64,000 nucleotides of DNA from Syntrophotalea carbinolica DSM 2380 (GTDB lineage: Bacteria; Desulfobacterota; Desulfuromonadia; Desulfuromonadales; Syntrophotaleaceae). The first letter of the stretch is position 1. Each line of letters begins with the position of its first letter. The DNA lies in the NCBI RefSeq assembly GCF_000012885.1, contig NC_007498.2:310001-374000 (forward strand). The letters are read 5' to 3'. Position numbers and translations under genes: made by a program. A model generated the notes under the pieces. The model saw only the letters and a list, made by a program, of their open reading frames with translations. It ran no database searches and was not told the origin of the DNA. This document shows, piece after piece, positions 1 to 7,287 of this stretch.

Positions 1-145
1 GAATCTGGGCTTTGACAACACAGCGGCCGGCAAAGGCCCTGGCGGCCTGCCCGGTTTCCTCTACGGAACGGGCCAGCCTGCCCTCCGGTATCGGAATGCC
101 GTATCGGTGGAAGAGCTGCTTGGCTTGGTATTCATGCAGTTTCAT
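1..145 (-). CDS. sucC: Succinyl-CoA synthetase beta subunit, N-terminal part
   Basis: Only the first 48 codons lie in the window; the gene continues off the left edge. The start [20 protein letters not shown] is the characteristic beginning of the ADP/GDP-forming succinate-CoA ligase beta subunit (ATP-grasp fold), followed by a segment ending VVKAQI that matches the first ATP-grasp strand. The enzyme joins succinate and CoA with ATP in the TCA cycle. The ATG at 143-145 has only a weak G-rich ribosome site before it. It follows the transaldolase by 58 bases on the same strand and may be cotranscribed with it. Identification rests on the N-terminus alone. Confidence 0.85.
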   Translation of the reverse strand, partial: MKLHEYQAKQLFHRYGIPIPEGRLARSVEETGQAARAFAGRCVVKAQI

Positions 146-203
146 TGCGGACTGGCCCCCGTGGTTGAACGTATCCGTTGCAGCGGATCACAAATGCACA
201 GAG

Positions 204-851
204 CTATTGCTGGGACGCCTTCCAGTCGGCCAGAAAGCGCTCGATGCCGACGTCCGTCAAGGGGTGTTTGGTCAGTTGCATGATGACATTGTAGGGGATG
301 GTGCAGATATGCGCCCCCTGCAGTCCGGCTCTAAGGACATGTTGCGGGCTGCGAACCGATGCAACGATAATTTCCGTATCGAACCCGTAATTTTCGAAAA
401 TAGTCAGGATCTCATCGACGCCTTCCATGCCGTCATGCCCGACATCGTCCAGTCGGCCGACAAAGGGGGACACATAGGCGGCGCCGGCTTTGGCGGCCAG
501 CAGTGCCTGCAGCGGTGAAAAAATCAGCGTCATGTTGACACGGACACCGTCTTTGGCCAGAACGCGGGTAGCCTTCAGACCCTCGCCGGTCATGGGGATC
601 TTGATCACGATATTGGTCGGATGGTACTGGATCAGTTCGCGCGCTTCGGCGATCATCCCCTCGGCGTCGGTAGCCACGACTTCCGCGGAAATCGGGCCAT
701 CGATCAATTGGACGATATCTTTAAGGACGTCGGTAAACTTGCGTCCGGTTTTGGCAACCAGGGACGGATTGGTGGTAACGCCATCTACCAGCCCCATTTC
801 ATGAGCCGCCTTGATCTGGTCGATATCGGCTGTGTCGATGAAAAATTTCAT
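204..851 (-). CDS. tal: Transaldolase (TalC / fructose-6-phosphate aldolase type)
   Basis: A 215-residue protein beginning [16 protein letters not shown], the hallmark of the short transaldolase/FSA subfamily (long TalB enzymes have about 315 residues). Visible motifs are [12 protein letters not shown] near residue 20, [10 protein letters not shown] near residue 85 containing the Schiff-base lysine, and [11 protein letters not shown] near residue 130. It should interconvert sugar phosphates in the non-oxidative pentose phosphate pathway. The ATG at 849-851 is chosen because GGAAGGAG lies just upstream; an in-frame ATG 10 codons earlier lacks such a site and adds residues unlike the family. 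Its neighbours on the same strand are the YHS-like gene upstream and sucC downstream. Confidence 0.93.
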
Positions 852-908
852 GCGAATCTCCTTCCGCGACAAGCGGTACAAAGCATGGAGTTTAGGGAAA
901 AAATGCTC

Positions 909-1175
909 CTAGGATTTTCCGGATGTTTCCTGCGAATCGAAGAGCCTTATGCACTCTTCTGAACAGAAATAGTACGTTTGGCCCTTGATAACTTTTTTCA
1001 GGGCCAGACTGCGTGGAATAAAGGTGCCGCAGTGCGGATCGCGAACCATGGCTTCCCCTTCGGGGCGCTTTTCCGGTGGTGGCCGATGGGTGGCGTTTTT
1101 AAATAAGCCCGTCACTGCCGTAACCAGGTAGTAAGATAACAGAAAAAGGAAAAACAGCCATAGAAAACGAAACAT
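909..1175 (-). CDS. Small membrane-anchored YHS/TRASH-like metal-binding protein (PP0621 family)
   Basis: An 88-residue protein with one N-terminal hydrophobic helix (about residues 3-24), a proline-rich linker, and a C-terminal motif MVRDPHCGTFIPRS followed by YYFCSEECIRLF. The Cys...CxxxC arrangement is like the YHS/TRASH metal-binding fold and the PP0621 family. The function of that family is unknown; a metal-sensing or metal-handling role is only a guess. It begins 7 bases after folK ends, so the two are probably translated from one mRNA. Confidence 0.75.
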   Translation of the reverse strand: MFRFLWLFFLFLLSYYLVTAVTGLFKNATHRPPPEKRPEGEAMVRDPHCGTFIPRSLALKKVIKGQTYYFCSEECIRLFDSQETSGKS

Positions 1176-1182
1176 ATGACAC

Positions 1183-1722
1183 TCACCAATGGCCGGGCAG
1201 GCGGCGGATGCCTGCGGTAGAGGGTAGTTGATGCAGCATGTCCCTCACGGTTTGCCGGCGCAAGGGATGGAGCAAGTCCGGGGCCAGGTCCATCAAGGGC
1301 ATAAGGACAAAAGCGCGTTCATGTAAGCGTGGATGGGGTACGACCAGATCCTGTTGTTGGACAATCTTATCGCCGTAAAGAAGCAGGTCTATATCAAGGG
1401 TGCGGGGCCCCCAATGTTCGTGGCGGCATCGACCGAAAGATTGCTCGATAGCCAGACCGGCCGCCAGCAATGCGGGTGCCTCCAAAAAAGTTTCAACCAT
1501 GAGTACGGCATTCAGAAAAGCCGGTTGACCGTCGGGGCCACCAACCGGTTCGGTTTCATAAATGGCGGATGCGGCCAGAACCTTGAGTTGCGGGAGATCG
1601 TGCAATGCCTGCCAGGCCCCTTGGAGGTTGGCAAGGCGGTCGCCGAGATTGGAGCCGAGGGCGAGAAACGCGGTGGTTGGCTGATGGTTACCATTCATAG
1701 CTGAGTATTTAACCATACCCAT
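1183..1722 (-). CDS. folK: 2-amino-4-hydroxy-6-hydroxymethyldihydropteridine pyrophosphokinase
   Basis: HPPK transfers pyrophosphate from ATP to 6-hydroxymethyl-dihydropterin in folate synthesis. Family motifs are clear: FLALGSNLGDR near the N-terminus, YETEPVGGPDGQPAFLN, the signature WGPRTLDIDLLLYG with the Mg-binding DxD, and VPHPRLHERAFVLMPL. The open frame gives 179 residues. An internal ATG at 1698 would give 171 residues and fits the usual start of the family better, but neither start has a strong ribosome site. It heads a minus-strand set with the YHS-like protein, transaldolase and sucC, cut off from the dehydrogenase upstream by the terminator at 1813-1844. Confidence 0.93.
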   Translation of the reverse strand: MGMVKYSAMNGNHQPTTAFLALGSNLGDRLANLQGAWQALHDLPQLKVLAASAIYETEPVGGPDGQPAFLNAVLMVETFLEAPALLAAGLAIEQSFGRCRHEHWGPRTLDIDLLLYGDKIVQQQDLVVPHPRLHERAFVLMPLMDLAPDLLHPLRRQTVRDMLHQLPSTAGIRRLPGHW

Positions 1723-1812
1723 TCTTCAGGAGTCAATGTGGCGTGTGTGGGTGCTACCGGAAGAGATGCCGGAAGGGGGGTTGCTTGATGTCTTGTCTCC
1801 CTGCCTTGGTGT

Positions 1813-1844
1813 AAAAAAACGGCCGGGATTTCTCCCGGCCGTTT
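1813..1844 (-). terminator. Intrinsic terminator after Fe-alcohol dehydrogenase 1
   Basis: Read on the minus strand, a GC-rich stem AAACGGCCGGGA / TCCCGGCCGTTT with a 4-base loop is followed by a run of T. It lies 74 bases past the dehydrogenase stop and separates it from folK. Confidence 0.9.
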
Positions 1845-1917
1845 CAGACGTACGATACTCGCTGACTTGTCGGGTTGCCCTCTTAAGCGGCCATCCGGCA
1901 AGTCGAGACGGGTATGA

Positions 1918-3090
1918 TTACATGGCAGCCTTGTAGATGTCGATGACCTGGTCCAGCGTAGCAGTACGAGGATTGGTCAGCATGCAGGCATCTTTCTGTG
2001 CATTTTCTGCCATGGTTTTGAGGTCTTCTTCTTTGACATTCAGCTCGGTCAGGCCAGCCGGGATGCCGATGGAAGCGGACAGTTCACGGATAGCTTCGAT
2101 GCCAGCGGCAGCAGCTTCGGTAACGGGCATGCCGGTGGTGTCAACGCCCATGAAGTCGGCGATGTCAGCAAAGCGATCCGGGCAAGCGATCATGTTGTAG
2201 TCGCAAACGGAAGGCAACAGGATGGCGTTGCAGACACCGTGGGGCAGGTTGTAGAAACCACCCAACTGGTGAGCCATGGCGTGTACGTAACCGAGGGAGG
2301 CGTTGTTGAACGCCATGCCGGCCAGGTACTGCGCGTAGCACATGGCATCGCGAGCTTCGATGTTGGCGCCCATGGCAACGGCCGGACGCAACCACTCGGC
2401 GATCAGACGGATGGCTTTTTCAGCGCAAGCGTCGGTGATCGGAGTAGCGATGGTGGAAACGTAAGCTTCCACGGCGTGGGTCAGTGCGTCCATGCCGGTG
2501 GCTGCGGTCAGTGCGGGGGGCTTGCCCAGCATCAGAACGGGGTCGTCAACAGCGATCAGCGGAGTGCAGCGCCAGTCGACGATAGCCATCTTAACATGGG
2601 TCTCGAGGTTGGTGATGATGCAGAAACGGGTCATTTCGGAAGCGGTACCCGCGGTGGTGTTGATGGCGATGAGGGGGGTCATGGGAACAGTGGATTTATT
2701 CACGCCCTCGTAATCGCGGATGTTGCCGCCGCCGGCAGTAACCAGGCCAATACCTTTGGCGCAGTCATGGGAAGAACCGCCGCCCAGGGAAACGATGAAG
2801 TCACAGCCTTCGTCTTCGTAGACCTTTACGCCGTCGTGAACGTTTTTGTCAGTCGGGTTGGGCTCGGCACCGGGGTAGATGGTGACTTCCACGCCAGCAT
2901 CTTTGATGTAGCCGGCGATGGTGTCGGCAACACCCATCTTCATCAGACCGGCATCGGTAACGAGGAGAGCTTTTTTAGCGCCGAGTTCATTGGCTTTAGG
3001 GCCAACTTCTTTAGCACAACCAGGACCCATCAGGGTAACGCTGGGGATGAAAAAGCCGTACGTGGTTTCTGCGAGGTTGACAATTGGCAT
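1918..3090 (-). CDS. Iron-containing alcohol dehydrogenase (copy 1)
   Basis: A 390-residue group III alcohol dehydrogenase: an NAD(P)-dependent oxidoreductase that interconverts primary alcohols and aldehydes with a single Fe(II). The nucleotide-binding turn is GGGSSHDCAKGIG at residues 103-115. Iron ligands, by alignment in mind with FucO/YqhD-type enzymes, are Asp201, His205, His270 and His284, all present. AGGAG lies just before the ATG. It is nearly identical to copy 2 at 7288-8460 (about 23 differences in 390 residues by eye), so the two arose by recent duplication and bracket the AOR gene cluster. Its upstream region differs entirely from that of copy 2. It is followed by its own terminator. 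Substrate cannot be read from sequence; ethanol is inferred from context. Confidence 0.95.
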   Translation of the reverse strand: MPIVNLAETTYGFFIPSVTLMGPGCAKEVGPKANELGAKKALLVTDAGLMKMGVADTIAGYIKDAGVEVTIYPGAEPNPTDKNVHDGVKVYEDEGCDFIVSLGGGSSHDCAKGIGLVTAGGGNIRDYEGVNKSTVPMTPLIAINTTAGTASEMTRFCIITNLETHVKMAIVDWRCTPLIAVDDPVLMLGKPPALTAATGMDALTHAVEAYVSTIATPITDACAEKAIRLIAEWLRPAVAMGANIEARDAMCYAQYLAGMAFNNASLGYVHAMAHQLGGFYNLPHGVCNAILLPSVCDYNMIACPDRFADIADFMGVDTTGMPVTEAAAAGIEAIRELSASIGIPAGLTELNVKEEDLKTMAENAQKDACMLTNPRTATLDQVIDIYKAAM

Positions 3091-3747
3091 GATTCATTCT
3101 CCTAGATAGAGCGTTGATGGAAATAACCCACACAACTAAATAAAAAAACATACGCGAAACAATTACTACAAATGACAAGTTTAAATCAAACCATTTTTTT
3201 AAAATGACGTTTCCGTATACTTCACATTGTCGAGTGTCGATTTTTATGATTAAGTTCAATGGTGTATACAGGTCTTGTTTTGTCTTTTGAAAACGATGGT
3301 GAAACAATGGCTTACAAAGCATCGAGACGTCGATGCAAAAAAAATATTATTCTGTATACGTTATAGGATGGCAAAATAAAAAAATGGTTGTTTTGAAGGG
3401 CGGGATGATGAGCGCTTAATTTACGCTGTGTATGCTACGTTTTTTTCAGGATGTCTAAAGGAGCTTTAGCTGGCGAGTCAAAACGACTTTATGCCAAACC
3501 TTTTTATTGCATATCTGTGGTTATATGTATTGCTGAACCAGGTAAAAACACCCATCGCAACGCAAGATAGAATATGAATGTAGGTTTTTTGTATTCTTTT
3601 CTGTCTGGATTTTAAGCCGTCTTTATTTCGTGGTGTGGGGTTGACGGCAAACGGTGTTAGGCTTCCCATGGACCGAGGTGGCGATCGCTTTCGGGGGTGT
3701 GCTACCTTCGGGGAATTGCTTTTGATTGGCTGTGGAGTAAGTACCTG
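3091..3747. other. AT-rich intergenic region upstream of dehydrogenase 1
   Basis: About 650 bases with no convincing gene. The part near the dehydrogenase is AT-rich. It contains three copies of the palindromic hexamer GTATAC at 3215, 3264 and 3354. No sigma54-type element like that before copy 2 was found. The promoter of copy 1 must lie here but could not be placed with confidence. Confidence 0.6.
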
Positions 3748-3780
3748 AAAATAAAAGAGCCGGCTTCAAAGCCGGCTCTT
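3748..3780 (-). terminator. Terminator of the AOR-moaD-thiF cluster
   Basis: On the minus strand, the stem AAGAGCCGGCTT / AAGCCGGCTCTT is followed by a T-rich stretch. It lies about 30 bases past the ThiF-like gene stop. Confidence 0.88.
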
Positions 3781-3809
3781 CGGGGATCGGTGAGGTGGAG
3801 CTGTCGGTT

Positions 3810-4628
3810 TCAGCATTCAATCTCCACAAACTCCATGTCGTAAAGATCGATGGACAGGCAGCGGCGGCGGGTCGGGGTTCCCTGATTCAGTAAGACTTTG
3901 CACACTTCGGCTACTTCCAGACTGGCTACGACCGCTGGAGTGAATGACGGGTTGCCGAGGTGTTTTTCAAGGCCGCTTTCCTGGGAATTATGGGCGAAAA
4001 ATTTCTGCAGGGTTCGCTCTCCTGGAAACTGGGTCATAAGGAACCCGTACCAGCCGGCGATGGCGCCATGCACCAAGGGGATCGAAAGTTGCTGGCAGAT
4101 CTCCGCCAGTTCCAGGCGCACGGCAATGCTGTCCAGGGCGTCCACGGCCACGTGGCAGTTTTCCAGAATCCGGGTGCCGTTATCGAGGCCAAAGGCGAGG
4201 CCGACAGGTAGCAGTTCAACCGCAGGGTTGACGCGATCCACCCGGCGCGCGGCGGCGGCGACTTTTTTGATGCCTAAAAAGTCCGGAGTGGCCAGCAGCT
4301 GCCGGTTCATGTTGTGTTCTTCGAAAACATCGGGATCCACAGCTACGATGGTGCCGACTCCCAGGCGTGCCAGCTCCTCGATAATGTAGCCGCCCAGGCC
4401 CCCGCAGCCGATAACCGCTACCTTGCTGTTGTAAAGCTTGAGCTGATCGTCAAGGTTGAGCATGTTGCGGTTGCGCTGATAGCGTGCCGGGAGCAGGCCG
4501 TTTTTCAGGGCCGTTCCTTCGACTTCTCGAATGCTGACTTTGAATCGGTTGGCGGCAGACAGCTGGTCGGCCCACAACAGGAGGTCGTCCTTGGCTCTTT
4601 CTTTGAGCCAGGTCAGGAGATCTGGCAT
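3810..4628 (-). CDS. ThiF/MoeB/HesA-family adenylyltransferase
   Basis: A 272-residue E1-like enzyme. The Rossmann nucleotide site VIGCGGLGGYIIEELARLG (about residues 71-89) and the metal and adenylate region VDPDVFEEHNMNRQ (about 97-110) are intact, as is the conserved Asp in VAVDALDS. The N-terminal 65 residues form a helical extension. The usual zinc CxxC pairs of MoeB are not evident. Family members adenylate the C-terminal glycine of a ubiquitin-like sulfur carrier. The partner is almost certainly the MoaD-like protein encoded one base upstream, making this a cofactor or sulfur-transfer helper for the neighbouring AOR (inference). GGAGGG precedes the ATG inside the end of the MoaD-like gene. 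Confidence 0.88.
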   Translation of the reverse strand: MPDLLTWLKERAKDDLLLWADQLSAANRFKVSIREVEGTALKNGLLPARYQRNRNMLNLDDQLKLYNSKVAVIGCGGLGGYIIEELARLGVGTIVAVDPDVFEEHNMNRQLLATPDFLGIKKVAAAARRVDRVNPAVELLPVGLAFGLDNGTRILENCHVAVDALDSIAVRLELAEICQQLSIPLVHGAIAGWYGFLMTQFPGERTLQKFFAHNSQESGLEKHLGNPSFTPAVVASLEVAEVCKVLLNQGTPTRRRCLSIDLYDMEFVEIEC

Positions 4629-4629
4629 G

Positions 4630-4854
4630 TTACCCTCCGCCGACTTTGGGGAACAGGGAGATGGTCACACCGGCGTGGAGCACCTGGTCGGATGTAACGT
4701 GGCGTCCATCGATCAGGGCAACGCCAAGTTCCGGTTCTTTTATGCCCAGTTGTTCCAGCACGTCGGCGATTGTACAGTCGTCCTTGACTTCGCGTTTGGC
4801 CACTTTGAAACGATTTTCTCTGAATCCTGCAAAAAGCTTTACAAAAATGGTCAT
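4630..4854 (-). CDS. MoaD/ThiS-like ubiquitin-fold sulfur carrier
   Basis: A 74-residue beta-grasp protein ending FPKVGGG. MoaD and ThiS end in Gly-Gly, the site of adenylation and thiocarboxylation; this one has an extra Gly. The start MTIFVKLFAGFRENRF and the central GVALIDGRHV match MoaD-type carriers. It lies between AOR and the ThiF-like gene, an arrangement common for tungsten AORs. It may therefore supply sulfur for the AOR pterin rather than for general Moco synthesis; the general MoaE-like partner is far away at 55393. A 262-base gap with RNA-like structure separates it from AOR. Confidence 0.88.
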   Translation of the reverse strand: MTIFVKLFAGFRENRFKVAKREVKDDCTIADVLEQLGIKEPELGVALIDGRHVTSDQVLHAGVTISLFPKVGGG

Positions 4855-4939
4855 GTCGTTTTCCCTCTCAAGTGCGAAAACAGTTCATTGCATTGCTTCT
4901 CATGCGGAATTTATCCAGTCTTCAGCGGGGTAGCTTGTG

Positions 4940-5045
4940 CGTATATACAGTACAAGAATCTACCTCTCCAGCGGGTAATATGCAAGCAAAACCTACCCTT
5001 TGGGTGAGATCATGGCATCCGGTTGATGGGGGCTGGAGCTTGTCT
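4940..5045 (-). promoter_or_regulatory. Structured leader or promoter region before moaD-like gene
   Basis: On the minus strand a 7-base stem CTCCAGC / GCTGGAG closes a ~65-base segment that itself holds a small ACCC/GGGT hairpin. The segment also contains TTGCAT and TAGATT 17 bases apart, a possible separate promoter for moaD-thiF. No known riboswitch was recognised. Confidence 0.3.
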
Positions 5046-5070
5046 TTTCTGTGCGGTTTTCATAGAGCAG

Positions 5071-5096
5071 GGCACCCGTAAAGGGGTGCCCTGTAG
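5071..5096 (-). terminator. Hairpin after AOR, weak terminator or mRNA-stabilising stem
   Basis: CAGGGCACC and its complement form a strong stem just past the AOR stop, but no T run follows on either strand. It may attenuate or protect the 3' end rather than terminate fully. Confidence 0.5.
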
Positions 5097-5116
5097 GATG
5101 GATGTTTCGCTTGGGG

Positions 5117-6847
5117 TCAGAAGTCCCAGAACTCATCGATCTCTTCATCGGTGAAGTCCCAAACGGCGTTGTGCGGTGGTATCGGTTCGTAGCTGAAGAA
5201 TTCCGGCAAGCGGTCATCCTGCTTGCTGAAACCTGCAGCCGTGTTGAAGTCGTGTTCGATTTTGAGGATTTTTTTGCCCAGCTCCGTTACGTCGTCGGCT
5301 GTCAGGTCGAGTCCGTAGGTTGCGTTGAGCAGGTCGATCAGTGCAGTGAACGACTCGGGGATATCCAGTGCCGGGAAGGCGATAAAAACACACATGCCGG
5401 TACTGTCCACGGCGGCGGTGGCGATCTGCAGGTTGCGCGAGAGTTCAACCTGACCGTCTTTCGTTAACGGATCGACATATCCGCCGACCTTGAGGATGTT
5501 GGTGGCGATGGTGTAGCCGGCAGTGTGGTCGGCGCCCATGGTGGAGGTGGCATAGGTGATGCCGATGCCTTTGACGGACCGCGGATCGTACGCGGGAATC
5601 CCCTGGTTTTTGACGACCGGTACCCGGACCAGGCCATAGGCTGTGCCGACCATGCCGGTTCCGTTGCCAAGGATCCGACCGAGAGGTGTGCCTTTGCCTA
5701 TCTCGTCGCGCAGTACGCGTTGGCATTCCTTGCCGTCACCCCAGGGGATCACGCCGGCTTCCATGGCGGTGGCGAGAAGTACAGCGCCTTCGATGGAGTC
5801 GATGCCTATGTCGTCCATCAAATTGTCGCATTTGGCGATGTCGTCCAAATCCTCGATCATGGCGTTGGCGCCCAGGCCCCAGATGGTTTCGTATTCGAAT
5901 CCCGAGGTGATGTAGCCGCCGGCCCTGTCCACGTAAACCTGTGAGCATTGGATGATGCAGCCTGCATGGCAACCGTGCTTATGTTTTCCGCCACGCTCGA
6001 CAATGGTGTCGTGCATGGTCTCGCCGCTGATTTTTTCATGGTGCTCGCATTGACCGTAGCGGAAGTTCTTGGTCGGCAGGCCGCCGGCTTCGTTGAGGAT
6101 GTTGATAAGGATATTGGTGCCGTAGGTGGGCAGTCCTTCGCCGCTGACCGGATGGTCCAGGAGCGATTTGGCGAAGATTTTCGCCGCAGCGCGGAATTTG
6201 TCCGGGTCGGCGATGGGGACCTTGCTCGCCCCGGTGTCGTCAATGGTGATGCACTTGATTTTTTTCGATCCCATGACGGCTCCGAGTCCGCCGCGACCGT
6301 GGCTGCGGATTTTCTGATCCGGATCCTTGACGGAAATGTTTGCGGCGCACATGCGCATTTCGCCTGGTACGCCAATGGAGAGGACCCCTATTTTGGGTCC
6401 GAATGTATCGATCATTTCGTCGATGATGGCAAAGTTCTGTTTCCCGACCAGGCTATCGGCAGCCTCAAAGGTGATGCCGTCCATGGTGATGTGCAGGCGG
6501 TACCATTTGTCTTCGGTGGGGGCGCCTTCGATGATGATGGCTTTGATACCCATGCGGGCCAGTTGTTGAGCGGCGGTGCCGCCCGCGTTGCTTTCCTTGA
6601 TGGTTCCGGTCAGAGGGCTTTTGGCGCCGGCCGACAAGCGTCCCGATTGTGCAGCGGGTGTGCCTGTTAAAAGGCCGGGAGCGAAGACCAGTTTGTTATT
6701 GGGGCCAAGGGGGTGGCATCTGGGGGGGACTTCGGCGGCGACGATGGTTGAGGTGAGACCGCGACCGCCAAGGCCTGCCCATTCCTCGGGAACGGACTCG
6801 CACTTGGTTGTCAGGTTCGACATGTTGATGCGAAAGATCTTGTTCAT
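5117..6847 (-). CDS. aor: Aldehyde:ferredoxin oxidoreductase (tungsten/molybdenum pterin)
   Basis: A 576-residue AOR-family enzyme that oxidises aldehydes to acids with ferredoxin (or the reverse). The N-terminal domain carries GLGGRGLT (residues 25-32) and FAPGLLTGTPAAQSGR. GRGGLGAVMGSK is at 184-195. The two pterin-binding DxxGx[DC] motifs are DDIGID (345-350) and DSTGMC (481-486). Iron-sulfur cysteines appear as Cys293, Cys297, Cys301 and Cys486; the first gap is three residues rather than the CxxC I recall for Pyrococcus AOR. GGAAGGAAA precedes the ATG. Flanked by two Fe-alcohol dehydrogenases and followed by MoaD- and ThiF-like genes, it most likely handles acetaldehyde; tungsten is inferred from family and physiology. 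Confidence 0.93.
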   Translation of the reverse strand: MNKIFRINMSNLTTKCESVPEEWAGLGGRGLTSTIVAAEVPPRCHPLGPNNKLVFAPGLLTGTPAAQSGRLSAGAKSPLTGTIKESNAGGTAAQQLARMGIKAIIIEGAPTEDKWYRLHITMDGITFEAADSLVGKQNFAIIDEMIDTFGPKIGVLSIGVPGEMRMCAANISVKDPDQKIRSHGRGGLGAVMGSKKIKCITIDDTGASKVPIADPDKFRAAAKIFAKSLLDHPVSGEGLPTYGTNILINILNEAGGLPTKNFRYGQCEHHEKISGETMHDTIVERGGKHKHGCHAGCIIQCSQVYVDRAGGYITSGFEYETIWGLGANAMIEDLDDIAKCDNLMDDIGIDSIEGAVLLATAMEAGVIPWGDGKECQRVLRDEIGKGTPLGRILGNGTGMVGTAYGLVRVPVVKNQGIPAYDPRSVKGIGITYATSTMGADHTAGYTIATNILKVGGYVDPLTKDGQVELSRNLQIATAAVDSTGMCVFIAFPALDIPESFTALIDLLNATYGLDLTADDVTELGKKILKIEHDFNTAAGFSKQDDRLPEFFSYEPIPPHNAVWDFTDEEIDEFWDF

Positions 6848-7180
6848 TATCGTTTCCTTCCGATTCGGGTTAAATGCATGTGGAGCTGATGTGCTCTCCG
6901 AAACACAACCTACCTTCTCCCGTCTGGTGCGGTGCTGGAGAAGTACCGGTGGTAGAAAACTTACAAGCCCTCCGCTGGTGCCAGGTCATTTTAGATGGAA
7001 AACGCTGGTTCCGGCAGTCGATGTTCGAGGCGGCAGGATCTCGGGCCTCGACGGTTGATGTTGACGGCGGGAAAATGCGTGTTTCCACGTCAATGTGTCA
7101 CCTTGAGTTGGTCCATTCTCTCGAGGTGAATGCGAAGCATAGAACAACTAGTGCCATTATAGCCTATGCCGGCACTTCGG
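6848..7180 (-). promoter_or_regulatory. AOR promoter and long 5' leader
   Basis: On the minus strand a perfect TATAAT at 7156-7161 lies 18 bases after a weak TTGTGC box, directly downstream of the terminator of dehydrogenase 2. This gives an mRNA leader of about 300 bases. The leader holds a CGAGGC / GCCTCG hairpin and no gene. Repeated GTGCC/GGCAC words around the -10 box could be an operator. I looked for a Moco-type riboswitch here and could not fit one. Confidence 0.5.
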
Positions 7181-7183
7181 CAC

Positions 7184-7218
7184 AAAAAAGGAGCAGTTGG
7201 GTTTCCCTCAATTGCTCC
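7184..7218 (-). terminator. Second terminator after dehydrogenase 2
   Basis: On the minus strand, GGAGCAATTG pairs with AACTGCTCC (one G-U) and is followed by TTTTTT. It insulates the AOR promoter. Confidence 0.85.
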
Positions 7219-7248
7219 ACAAGAATAATCTGCATCGAATGATTTTTA

Positions 7249-7276
7249 AGAATGCGCCCGCCATAAGGCGGGCGCA
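7249..7276 (-). terminator. First hairpin after dehydrogenase 2
   Basis: The perfect stem GCGCCCGCC / GGCGGGCGC with a TTAT loop lies 12 bases past the stop; its T tract is poor, and the stronger terminator follows 40 bases later. Confidence 0.7.
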
Positions 7277-7287
7277 AATTCAGCATA

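Noticed and set aside
3091-3500. Sigma54 promoter before dehydrogenase 1
   Set aside because: No GG-N10-GC element with adequate flanks was found on the minus strand, in contrast to copy 2.
6848-7180. Moco riboswitch in the AOR leader
   Set aside because: Some words such as CCGGAACCAGCG are reminiscent, but the conserved GCCTCCGAG and GGAGCCTCC boxes and their pairing are absent.
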